A DNA stretch of 64,000 bases, from NCBI RefSeq assembly GCF_963664735.1, contig NZ_OY761553.1:2867303-2931302 (forward strand). Direction: 5' to 3'. Positions within the stretch are counted from its first letter, which is position 1. Each line of letters opens with the position of its first letter. The translations under genes were made by a program, and so were the position numbers. This document shows positions 25,605 through 33,682 of this stretch, piece by piece. Under the pieces are notes generated by a model. It worked only from the letters and a program-made list of their open reading frames with translations. It did no database searches and was not told where the DNA came from. This DNA is from an uncultured Cohaesibacter sp. (GTDB lineage Bacteria > Pseudomonadota > Alphaproteobacteria > Rhizobiales > Cohaesibacteraceae).

Positions 25605-26027
25605 CAACTCCCTGTTCTTCTCTAAAAGGCATTTTCCGTTTATTGCCTGAAAGCTAATTCGATTAGTCCTGTTACTGCAAGGAAAATGAATCAATTTTTC
25701 GGATTTCGCCAAAGGAACGAACAAATTTGTAGCTTTCGTTTCCAAGAAACGAACCGTAACGCATTTGTAAAAAACCGGAGAAATCACCGTGTCCTATCAT
25801 TTATGCATAGAAATTGGGCACAGTTCCAGAGCAAATATCGCACATGTTGCCGCATTGCCCGAAAAGAAGCAGAGCCTCATATAAATATATATATAAATCA
25901 ACAGGATAATGTTGCGATGATATGATCACGACCATATCCAACATAGCCTGAGCCTTTGAGGTCAGGCATAGACAAACGCACGCTTCCTGTGCTGGTTTGC
26001 GTAACAGAAAGCGTGCGCTGCATTAAA
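25605..26027. other. intergenic region between oppA and uxuA
   Basis: 423 bases without a convincing gene. It must hold the oppA promoter; an AT tract at about 25878-25900 stands out. The uxuA terminator hairpin lies at its right end. Confidence 0.5.
25977..26017 (-). terminator. hairpin downstream of uxuA
   Basis: CGCACGCTT (25977-25985) pairs with AAGCGTGCG (26009-26017). A second short hairpin GCCTGA/TCAGGC spans 25946-25967. Confidence 0.55.
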
Positions 26028-27185
26028 CTAATCTAGTTTGCCACCAATGGCAGCCATCACGCCGCGCAATTCTGCAAGGCCCTTGAGGCGGCCGATTGCC
26101 GGATAACCCGGGTTGGAGCGGCGGGTCAGGTCATCGAGAATCTGATGGCCATGGTCGGGACGGAAAGGAATGGATTTGCCAACTTTATCTTCCACACCCT
26201 TAACATGGCGAATGATGTTGACCATATCGACGTCACCCCCAAGATGCTCGGCTTCATAGAAGCTTTTGCCTTCCCGTTTGGTTGAGCGCAGATGGAAGAA
26301 ATGGATATAATCGGCGAATTCATCGATCATCGCAGTCAAATCATTATCCCCGCGCACACCATATGAGCCGGTGCAAAGCGTAAAGCCGTTTGCCGGACTC
26401 TGGTTGATTGCTCTTAGCGCACGCATGTCTTCAACGGTGGAAACGATGCGCGGCAGGCCGAACAGCGGACGTGGGGGATCATCTGGATGGATAGCCATGA
26501 CGGCACCAACTTCGTCAGCGATTGGCAGAACGGTATTGAGGAATTCGCCCAGATGCTCACGTAGTTTGTCGGCGTCGATATCCTTATAGAGACCAAGCTG
26601 AGCACGGAACTGCTCGATGGTGTAGCTCTCTTCAGATCCGGGCAAACCGGCAATCATGTTGCGAACGAGAAGATTCTTGTCGTCTTCACTCATCGCATCG
26701 AAGCAAGCTTTGGCAGAGGCTTTTTCTTCATCCGTATATTCATCCTGAGCCGCAGGGCGCTCCAGAATGTATAGATCGAATGCGGCAAAGCGATCAGCAT
26801 CAAAACGCAGGCAGCGAGCACCGTTTGGTAGCTCCCAGGCCAGATCCGTTCGGGTCCAGTCCAATACAGGCATGAAGTTGTAACAAATATTGTTGACCCC
26901 TTCCAATGCCAGATTGCGCAGGGATTCGCCCCAGTTTGCGATCAATTTCTTATAGTCGCCGCGCTGCAGCTTGATGTCTTCGTGCAGCGGAATGGATTCG
27001 ACAACAGACCAGACAAGACCTTTGTCTTCGATCATTTTCTTGCGCGCAGCAATTGCCTCACGACTCCAGACGGTGCCATTTGGAATGTCATGCAGGGCGG
27101 TAACGATACCGGTAGCCCCAGCCTGACGGATATCGTCAAGGGTGACCGGATCATTAGGCCCGTACCAGCGCCAGGTCTGTTTCAT
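26028..27185 (-). CDS. uxuA: mannonate dehydratase UxuA
   Basis: Cytoplasmic enzyme of 385 residues that dehydrates D-mannonate to 2-keto-3-deoxy-D-gluconate. It starts [35 protein letters not shown], as UxuA does (residues 1-35). Metal ligands of the TIM barrel are visible in [25 protein letters not shown] and FRPDHGHQ. The length matches the family. It acts after UxuB and before KDG kinase, which is not in the window. It is the third gene of the minus-strand run uidA, gntR, uxuA. Confidence 0.95.
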   Translation of the reverse strand: MKQTWRWYGPNDPVTLDDIRQAGATGIVTALHDIPNGTVWSREAIAARKKMIEDKGLVWSVVESIPLHEDIKLQRGDYKKLIANWGESLRNLALEGVNNICYNFMPVLDWTRTDLAWELPNGARCLRFDADRFAAFDLYILERPAAQDEYTDEEKASAKACFDAMSEDDKNLLVRNMIAGLPGSEESYTIEQFRAQLGLYKDIDADKLREHLGEFLNTVLPIADEVGAVMAIHPDDPPRPLFGLPRIVSTVEDMRALRAINQSPANGFTLCTGSYGVRGDNDLTAMIDEFADYIHFFHLRSTKREGKSFYEAEHLGGDVDMVNIIRHVKGVEDKVGKSIPFRPDHGHQILDDLTRRSNPGYPAIGRLKGLAELRGVMAAIGGKLD

Positions 27186-27209
27186 TTTAGTGCCTCTTAC
27201 TTGCGTTAT

Positions 27210-27240
27210 AACGCTTTCAAACAGGTCGCAAGAAAGCGTT
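27210..27240. promoter_or_regulatory. 9-base inverted repeat upstream of uxuA
   Basis: AACGCTTTC (27210-27218) and GAAAGCGTT (27232-27240) are perfect complements 13 bases apart, just upstream of uxuA. The halves resemble LacI-family operator halves more than the TTGG-N4-CCAA sites near the TRAP genes. Confidence 0.45.
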
Positions 27241-27292
27241 TCGGTTTACACGATCCCAACTCTCGGGAGGAATGAAGCGGGGACTGTTGCAT

Positions 27293-28048
27293 TTACTTGT
27301 TCAGCTTGACGACCTTGGGTGCCTTGAACAGGTCGCCATCAAATTTCGGATCTTCCACATCGGACAGCACAAGCAACGTGTTGCGCACATTCTCCAGATG
27401 ATTCCACATGGCGTCTCGCGCCTTGCCCGGATCCTTGCGATTGAGTGCGGTCAGAATTTGCTGATGGTCATCCAACCATTGTTGGCGATAGCTTTCGTCG
27501 AAGATGCGGGCGTGGAGGCCATCCCAAATCTGGTTGCCTTTTCTCAAGCGCCACATGTCATTGACCATGTCGATCAGGACCCCGTTCTGTGTCGCCTCTG
27601 CAATGAGCCGGTGAAACCATTCATCGCCATCATAGCTGGCTTCACCTGTCTCGATCGCCTTAATCTCCATGTCCAGAGCTTCTTGCATGCGATTGATGTC
27701 ATTCTTGGTCACCATGGTCGCGGCAAAAGCTGCAATGTTACTTTCCAGCAGCTGGCGCGCCTGCAACAACTCGAACGGTCCGATATCAGATCTGGCACTC
27801 TCGACTCTCTCGGACTGCTTGGGCAGCCGTTCGATATAGGTGCCAGATCCCTTGCGGACAGAGACCAATCCTTCAATTTCAAGCATGATGATCGCTTCAC
27901 GGACCACAGACCGGGACACGTCAAAATCTTCAGCAATCTGTCGCTCGGTTCGCAACCGGGTGCCGACAGAAAGAGACTGATCAATCATTTCTTTCTTTAG
28001 CGCCTCGGCGACTTCCTGATAGCGTCGCTTGCCTGCATCCGTAATCAT
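27293..28048 (-). CDS. GntR/FadR-subfamily regulator of hexuronate genes (UxuR/ExuR-like)
   Basis: Predicted 251-residue repressor. The N-terminal winged helix reads RLRTERQIAEDFDVSRSVVREAIIMLEIEGLVSVRKGSGTYI (about 33-74), classic GntR; the helical C-terminal FCD domain contains ASYDGDEWFHRLIAEAT with likely metal-ligand Asp and His. FCD regulators of this type (UxuR, ExuR) respond to hexuronates. Its position between uidA and uxuA, and the TTGG-N4-CCAA palindromes at 31280, 31333 and 31607, suggest it controls the whole locus. Effector identity is inferred from context. Confidence 0.88.
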   Translation of the reverse strand: MITDAGKRRYQEVAEALKKEMIDQSLSVGTRLRTERQIAEDFDVSRSVVREAIIMLEIEGLVSVRKGSGTYIERLPKQSERVESARSDIGPFELLQARQLLESNIAAFAATMVTKNDINRMQEALDMEIKAIETGEASYDGDEWFHRLIAEATQNGVLIDMVNDMWRLRKGNQIWDGLHARIFDESYRQQWLDDHQQILTALNRKDPGKARDAMWNHLENVRNTLLVLSDVEDPKFDGDLFKAPKVVKLNK

Positions 28049-28178
28049 ACTCAGCCTCGTTCACCACAGTGGAAAGGAAACCAAGTCCTCTCCATTCCAT
28101 CTTATTCCAATTACCGGTTCTATCTGTTGGCGCGTCAATCCTCGGGCGCCATGTCAGCCGCGGTTACGGATATCCCTA

Positions 28179-29990
28179 TTACTCGCTTTCCTTCTGCTTT
28201 TCGGCATAGAAAGCCGCCAGCTTATGGAAAGCCTCTTTCTTGGTTGCCTTGTCGGCGTCGATCAGACCCTTTTTATTGCCTCCCCGCTGGAAGACATTCT
28301 GCCGGCGCTCAACCCGGAAGTCGTATAGAATCCAGGGAGAGATCCCCTTGACATAATCAAGCGACCGCAAAGTCGCGATCTGCTTTTCGTAGACCTCGGT
28401 TTGATAGGCTTCGCTGAAAAGACCCTTTTTCGGACCAGCCGCACTGATATCTGCATCAGCTCCGGTTTCAGAGATGACCACAGGTTTGTCCGGAGAGGAA
28501 TTCACACCGATTTCAACCAAATCCTCGAAATTCTCTTCATACCAGCCGTAATATTCATTGATCCCGATCACGTCGATGAAATTCGACAGACGATCTTCGA
28601 TTTTTTTCTTGGCATGATTGATAAGGCAGGCCGCAGACGTCAACCGTGTAGGGTCATTCTGTTTTGCGGTTTCTGCCAGACGACGCATGAAATCTAGGCG
28701 CGCGTCGGTATCGGGATTTTCGTTGCCAACAGACCAGATGATGACACTGGCGCGGTTTCTATCGCGCTTGATCAACTCGATCAGCTGGTTTTGCGCATCC
28801 TTGAAGGTTGCGGGATTTTCAAAATCAATGGCCCAGTAGACCGGTATCTCTTCCCACAACAGGAAGCCCAACTCATCGGCGATTTTCGCCGCCATTTCAT
28901 GATGAGGATAGTGGGCCAGGCGCATAAAGTTGCAATTAAGCTCACGAGCATGGGCAAAGCGGCGGCGAATATCGTCCTCACTCGTCACCTTACCTTCAGT
29001 CTTGTCGTCTTCATGCACTGAGATACCGCGCAAAAAGAGCGGCTTTCCATTCAGGAACAGACTCGATCCGATCTGCTCAATCTGGCGAAAGCCAACCCGG
29101 TCGCGCACTTCGTCCTCGCCGGAGCGAGCAATAACGTCATAAAGGCGCGGATTGGAGGGGGACCACAAGTCCGGGCTGGCTTCGATCTCGGCTATCGCCA
29201 GGCCATCAGGGGAGGACGCGATGACAGTATTGATGCCGAGATCAGGAATCTGGATTTCAAGTTGCGCACCGGCCGCATCAGGACCGGCAAGCACTGCCTT
29301 GACGGCGATGCGGTTGTAGCTTCCATCAGGCACAAGATGCACAAAGAAATCGCGAATAAATGTTTTAGGGACCGTGTAAAGCTCAACATCACGATAGACG
29401 CCGCCATAGTTGAACCAGTCCGTGTTTCTCATGGGCACACGATCCAGAGTACGGGTGTTGTTGACGCAAAGCATCAACCAGTTTTCCCCTTCACGGAGCT
29501 TTTCATTAAGCTCGACGCAGAAAGGAGTGGAGCCACCATAGTGGTTACCCAAGAATTCACCGTTCAGGAAAACCTTGCAATCATATTGAGCTGCACCGAT
29601 CCGCAGGATTTTACGTTCGCCAGCTTCAGGCAAAGAGGCAGCAAACGAGCGAGTGTACCAGGCACTCCCCTCAAAGAAATACCATTTCTCTTTAAGCATC
29701 TGCCAGTTGGATGGAACAGAGACCTGTTCACCCATATAGGGATCATAGTCATAAGGCTCGACACGGTCTTCGGGGTCCATTTGTTCCAGCTCGAACCACT
29801 TCTGGCGCAAGCCGGTATCAAGCAGATCAACACAGAAATTCCACGCTCCGTTGAGACTTTCACCTGTGCGACCACCGGTAAATAGCAAGGTCTCATGATT
29901 GAGATTTTGCAAATTATAGGGCGCATCATAGGCTTCGTCATGAAGACACTGCAGGGCGTTTTCCGCCAGCTCAGACCGTTCGAGTACCAT
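28179..29990 (-). CDS. uidA: glycoside hydrolase family 2, beta-glucuronidase
   Basis: Predicted 603-residue GH2 enzyme without a signal peptide, so cytoplasmic. Order: N-terminal sugar-binding sandwich (SLNGAWNF, VPSNWQMLKEKWYFFEGSAWYTRSF), immunoglobulin-like middle, and TIM barrel from about 300. The acid/base glutamate is in WSVGNENPD (about residue 423) and the nucleophile in ISETGAD (about 507). The length equals that of E. coli UidA. It would release glucuronate from beta-glucuronides brought in by the TRAP transporter, feeding UxaC. A beta-galactosidase-like activity is possible, but the uronate genes on both sides support glucuronidase. Confidence 0.88.
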   Translation of the reverse strand: MVLERSELAENALQCLHDEAYDAPYNLQNLNHETLLFTGGRTGESLNGAWNFCVDLLDTGLRQKWFELEQMDPEDRVEPYDYDPYMGEQVSVPSNWQMLKEKWYFFEGSAWYTRSFAASLPEAGERKILRIGAAQYDCKVFLNGEFLGNHYGGSTPFCVELNEKLREGENWLMLCVNNTRTLDRVPMRNTDWFNYGGVYRDVELYTVPKTFIRDFFVHLVPDGSYNRIAVKAVLAGPDAAGAQLEIQIPDLGINTVIASSPDGLAIAEIEASPDLWSPSNPRLYDVIARSGEDEVRDRVGFRQIEQIGSSLFLNGKPLFLRGISVHEDDKTEGKVTSEDDIRRRFAHARELNCNFMRLAHYPHHEMAAKIADELGFLLWEEIPVYWAIDFENPATFKDAQNQLIELIKRDRNRASVIIWSVGNENPDTDARLDFMRRLAETAKQNDPTRLTSAACLINHAKKKIEDRLSNFIDVIGINEYYGWYEENFEDLVEIGVNSSPDKPVVISETGADADISAAGPKKGLFSEAYQTEVYEKQIATLRSLDYVKGISPWILYDFRVERRQNVFQRGGNKKGLIDADKATKKEAFHKLAAFYAEKQKESE

Positions 29991-30050
29991 GATGGAATTC
30001 CTGTTTCTTTGTCTGGCCTGCCGATAGCCACTCTTCCGGGCAGGGCCGGG

Positions 30051-30081
30051 AAAAACATGGCGGATAACTGACCGCCATGTT
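30051..30081 (-). terminator. intrinsic terminator between dctP and uidA
   Basis: On the minus strand AACATGGCGG pairs with CCGCCATGTT around an 8-base loop, followed by TTTT. It would limit read-through from the binding-protein gene into uidA. Confidence 0.8.
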
Positions 30082-30149
30082 CGAGTTCTCGTTCACCACC
30101 AGGCGAGCGCTGCCGCCCGGTGCAAAGCGACTGACTTGAAGGTCAGCTC

Positions 30150-31130
30150 TTATTTAACAGCCTTGATGCGTTCGATCAGGTCGGCCAGACGAGCAGACTT
30201 TGCTTCCAGCTCTTCATGCATTGGCATAACTGCCTGAATGAATGGAGTCTTGTCGACTTCAACAAACTTGACACCGAGTTCGGTTTTGGCTTTTTCGATT
30301 TCCTTGTTGACGATTTCCGCCCAGAGTTTGCGATGGAAATCCATGGATTCATGCGCAGCCTGACGAACAGCTTTCTGCTGATCCGGGGTCAGCATGTCCC
30401 ATTTTTTGGTAGACATAACCAGCACGGAAGGGATCATGGTGTGTTCGTCTTTGGAGAAGACCTTGGACACTTCACCATGACGTGCGGTCGTCATTGCGGT
30501 TGGGTTGTTTTCAGCACCGTCAACAACACCCTGTTTCAGAGCAGAGTAAAGTTCGCCCCACGCGATTGGGGTCGGGTTGCCGCCAAGCAGTTCAACCATG
30601 CGAATAGCGGATGGAGACGGCTGCACGCGAATTTTCATGCCCTTGAGGTCGGCAGGGGTATTGATTGCCTTGTTGGCATAGAAGGAACGAGCGCCTTCAT
30701 AATAGTAGGTCAGACCGATGAAGCCTTTGTCCTTGGAAGACATCAGGATGTCATCACCAATTTCACCGCCAAGAACCTTGAAGAAGTGATCTTCAGAAGT
30801 GAAGAGATAAGGCAGGTTCAGGGCGCTGTAGGATTCTTCAAAAGCTTCGAGTTCGGAAGCATTTGATTTCGCCATTGCCAGAGTGCCGTTTTGAACCAGC
30901 TCCATGGACTCACGCTGGGTGCCAAGCTGTGCGTTTGCATAGATACGCACTTTGACATCACCATTAGTCAGTTCTTTTACGCGATCCGCAAAGTAAGACA
31001 TAGATTTATGCAGCGGATGGTCTTCTGGGTTGTTATGGCTGATCTTCAACGTCAAAGCACTTGCCGTAGTCGCAGACAGAGCAAAAGCCGCACCAACAAC
31101 AGCGCCGATAATGGAAAGCTTACGTGTCAT
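30150..31130 (-). CDS. TRAP transporter solute-binding protein (DctP family), probably for uronates
   Basis: Periplasmic binding protein of 326 residues. A signal peptide of about 25 residues ends at ATTASA. DctP family blocks include AQLGTQRESMELVQNGTLAM, the ligand-contact arginine in MKIRVQPSPSAIRMVELLGGNPTPIAWGELYSALKQGVVDGAENNP (about 155-200, shown only as landmarks), and a helical C-terminus. ATG 31130 follows GGGAGGGA. It is divergent from its partner permease genes dctQM, with three palindromic operators between. Sugar-acid specificity is inferred from the flanking uronate catabolic genes. Confidence 0.9.
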   Translation of the reverse strand: MTRKLSIIGAVVGAAFALSATTASALTLKISHNNPEDHPLHKSMSYFADRVKELTNGDVKVRIYANAQLGTQRESMELVQNGTLAMAKSNASELEAFEESYSALNLPYLFTSEDHFFKVLGGEIGDDILMSSKDKGFIGLTYYYEGARSFYANKAINTPADLKGMKIRVQPSPSAIRMVELLGGNPTPIAWGELYSALKQGVVDGAENNPTAMTTARHGEVSKVFSKDEHTMIPSVLVMSTKKWDMLTPDQQKAVRQAAHESMDFHRKLWAEIVNKEIEKAKTELGVKFVEVDKTPFIQAVMPMHEELEAKSARLADLIERIKAVK

Positions 31131-31279
31131 TTATCCCTCCCGAATGAAATCTCAGTCGGTTTGTTTGCCTTGGCGCCTCACCTCGCAAGCCGAGGCACCG
31201 TTTCTCCAACCGCAGGACATTTGCGATCTAGACCAGATCCAAACCACAATTGCCACGACTGGCCTAACCAATCAGTTTT

Positions 31280-31291
31280 TTGGTTGACCAA
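31280..31291. promoter_or_regulatory. TTGGTTGACCAA palindrome 1, probable FadR/UxuR-type operator
   Basis: TTGGTTGACCAA, matching the TGGT-N-ACCA type bound by FadR/UxuR-subfamily GntR regulators. Confidence 0.7.
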
Positions 31292-31332
31292 ACAATTCTC
31301 CATTTTGAAATTTTTGTCAATCAATTTTTATT

Positions 31333-31344
31333 TTGGTTGACCAA
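31333..31344. promoter_or_regulatory. TTGGTTGACCAA palindrome 2
   Basis: Identical to the site at 31280, 53 bases away (close to five helical turns). Confidence 0.7.
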
Positions 31345-31606
31345 TTTTGTTTTTTGAGCGATGTGTATATCCAACAGAGATGCCGAATGGCACCCACAGT
31401 CTGTAGTTACAAGATTGAACTAACAATGGAAGAACACGCTATATATAAGTAAATAAAGCGTTTTTCATAATTCCGTTCATTCGCAGACCCGTTGAGCGCC
31501 GATCAGCATCCCTCGATTTCGAGTAGCAATGCTTCGTGGAAACCTTAATGCCCTCTTCTGCTGGTTGAGTTGCTCGCTGCCATCCCGGGAATCGGCTGTT
31601 GATAAA

Positions 31607-31618
31607 TTGGCCGACCAA
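31607..31618. promoter_or_regulatory. TTGGCCGACCAA palindrome 3, near dctQ
   Basis: TTGGCCGACCAA inside the longer palindrome AATTGG-CCGA-CCAATT, about 74 bases before the dctQ start. It differs from the other two sites only in the centre. Confidence 0.6.
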
Positions 31619-31691
31619 TTTTCTTCCCAGTGGCAGTCTTTTCACGCTCGAGGCAATCGGGCAAAGAACAAACAGCTATTGGAGTGCAGCC

Positions 31692-32216
31692 ATGAAACAA
31701 GCTGTTCGCCTGGTAAACGCGGTTCTGGGAACCCTGACCGTTCTGGTCTTTACCATTCTTGTCATCTGCGTTGTCTGGCAGGTTGTCTCGCGTTTTATTC
31801 TCGGAACGCCCAGCACAACGACAGACGAAATCGCACGCTTCCTCTTCATGTGGGTTGCCTTCGTGGGAGCCGCCTACACATTGGGCCTCAAGCGGCATTT
31901 GGCAATCGACATTGTGCCGCTCATCATTGATGGGCCGGCCGTGCGCTTTGTCCGTGTCGCGGTGTTGCTGATCGTAGCAGCATTTGCCGGGGTCGTGATG
32001 GTTTACGGTGGCCTTGAGCTGATGTTCAAGACCCTTGAATCGGGCCAGATGACCCCCGCTCTTCGCCTGCCAATGGGCTATGTCTATGGAGCCATTCCTT
32101 TCTCTGGCGCCATGATGCTCTTTTATTGTGTGGCACTGATTGTTGAGCTGTTTGACCCCGAAGCCGAAGCTGGAGAAGCTGCAAATTCCGAACCAGCAGC
32201 CTCCGAGCAAGACTAA
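31692..32216 (+). CDS. TRAP transporter small permease (DctQ family)
   Basis: Inner-membrane protein of 174 residues with four hydrophobic helices and an acidic tail (FDPEAEAGEAANSEP). The family pattern RFILGTPSTTTDEIARFLFMWVAFVGAA (about 36-63) is clear. It bridges the binding protein DctP and the large permease DctM. ATG 31692 has GGAG seven bases upstream; the frame is open from 31599 but that part has no membrane signal. dctM starts 27 bases downstream. Confidence 0.9.
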   Translation: MKQAVRLVNAVLGTLTVLVFTILVICVVWQVVSRFILGTPSTTTDEIARFLFMWVAFVGAAYTLGLKRHLAIDIVPLIIDGPAVRFVRVAVLLIVAAFAGVVMVYGGLELMFKTLESGQMTPALRLPMGYVYGAIPFSGAMMLFYCVALIVELFDPEAEAGEAANSEPAASEQD

Positions 32217-32243
32217 CCGGACTGAAGAGAGAGTATTAACCCC

Positions 32244-33554
32244 ATGGAATGGCAAGCAACTATCACGCTGTTTTCGATCTTCATCGTCCTGATGGCATTC
32301 AGCGTTCCAATTTCCTTCGCAATCGGTATTGCGACCATGTTCACCTTCATGGTGATCAATATGTCGTTCGATCAAGCGATTTTCATTGTCGCCCAGCAAA
32401 TGGCCTCCGGCCTTGACAGTTTTACCCTGCTGGCGATCCCCTTCTTCATTCTGGCAGGCAACATCATGAACCGTGGCGGTATCGCCATGCGCCTCATTGA
32501 ATTTGCCAAAATCCTTGGCGGACGCCTTCCCGGCTCTTTGGCCCACTGTAACGTGCTGGCCAACATGATGTTCGGCGCGATTTCCGGCTCGGCTGTGGCC
32601 TCTGCCGCTGCTGTGGGTGGCGTAATGTCTCCACTGCAAAAGAAAGAAGGCTATGATCCGGCCTATTCGGCAGCCGTCAACATCGCATCCTGCCCGACCG
32701 GTCTGCTGATCCCGCCATCGACCACCTTCATCGTCTATTCGCTCATCACAGGCGGTACCTCGATTGCAGCCTTGTTCCTTGCTGGTTATCTGCCAGGCAT
32801 CCTGATGGGGCTGGGCCTGATGGTCGTCGCCGGTATCATCGCCAAGAAACGTGGTTACGCTGTCGCAGAACGTCCTTCTCGCAAAGAAATGTGCGACAAG
32901 ACCAGAGCTGCTATCCTGCCACTAGGCCTGATCATCATCATCATGGGCGGCATCATCGGCGGTATCTTCACCGCGACGGAAGCCTCGGCTGTTGCCGTGG
33001 TTTACACCCTGTTCCTGGCCCTGATCTGGTATCGTGAAATCAGCATCCGTGATCTGCCCAAGATCATTCTGGAATCGGCGGTCACCACCTCCATCGTGCT
33101 TTTGATGGTGGGCTGCTCCATCGGCATGTCCAAAGCCATGGCTTTCTCGGATATTCCTTTCTACATCTCCGACGCCCTGCTGGCGATTTCCGATAATCCG
33201 ATCGTCATTCTGCTGGTCATGAACCTTGCCCTCTTGATCATCGGCACCTTCATGGACATGACACCAGCCCTCTTGATCTTCACGCCTATCTTCCTGCCAG
33301 TGGTTCAGGATCTCGGCATGGATCCGGTTCACTTTGGTGTCATGATGACCTTCAACCTGTGTATCGGCATCTGCACGCCTCCGGTTGGTTCAGCCCTCTT
33401 TATCGGCTGCTCTGTTGGCAAGGTTGCCATTTCCAAGGTGCTCAAACCAATGCTGCCATTCTATGCAGTGCTGGTGGTTCTGTTGCTCGCAGTCACCTAC
33501 ATTCCAGAGATTTCTCTGATGCTGCCTCAATTATTCCTGGGCTATGGGGGCTAA
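32244..33554 (+). CDS. TRAP transporter large permease (DctM family)
   Basis: Inner-membrane Na+-coupled permease of 436 residues with about twelve helices. Typical DctM blocks are FTLLAIPFFILAGNIMNRGGI, MFGAISGSAVASAAAVGGVMSP, PPSTTFIVYSLITGGTSI and GIFTATEASAVAVVY, in this order; the C-terminal repeat includes LLIIGTFMDMTPALLIFTPIFLP. It forms the transport path with DctQ, fed by the divergent DctP. A hairpin terminator lies before the GH31 gene, so downstream catabolic genes may be expressed at a lower level. Confidence 0.92.
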   Translation: MEWQATITLFSIFIVLMAFSVPISFAIGIATMFTFMVINMSFDQAIFIVAQQMASGLDSFTLLAIPFFILAGNIMNRGGIAMRLIEFAKILGGRLPGSLAHCNVLANMMFGAISGSAVASAAAVGGVMSPLQKKEGYDPAYSAAVNIASCPTGLLIPPSTTFIVYSLITGGTSIAALFLAGYLPGILMGLGLMVVAGIIAKKRGYAVAERPSRKEMCDKTRAAILPLGLIIIIMGGIIGGIFTATEASAVAVVYTLFLALIWYREISIRDLPKIILESAVTTSIVLLMVGCSIGMSKAMAFSDIPFYISDALLAISDNPIVILLVMNLALLIIGTFMDMTPALLIFTPIFLPVVQDLGMDPVHFGVMMTFNLCIGICTPPVGSALFIGCSVGKVAISKVLKPMLPFYAVLVVLLLAVTYIPEISLMLPQLFLGYGG

Positions 33555-33636
33555 TGCCTGAAGCACGAGGGTGACGGGCCTTTAGGCTTCGCCACCCTTA
33601 AGAAGACGCAATTCTCAATCGATAAAGATAGGCTCA

Positions 33637-33660
33637 AGGGCCAAACGCGGGCCCTTTTCC
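33637..33660 (+). terminator. terminator/attenuator between dctM and the GH31 gene
   Basis: AAGGGCC (33637-33643) pairs with GGCCCTT (33651-33657) around AAACGCG, then TTC. The T-run is short, so partial read-through is likely. Confidence 0.6.
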
Positions 33661-33682
33661 TATCATGTTTCCGGAGACCTTG

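Larger units (their letters stand above)
31131..31691. other. divergent regulatory region of the TRAP transporter genes
   Basis: 561 bases without a convincing gene between dctP (minus) and dctQ (plus). It holds three TTGG-N4-CCAA palindromes listed separately, plus partial copies such as TAACCAATC near 31266 and TTGTCAATCAA near 31315. Confidence 0.7.
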
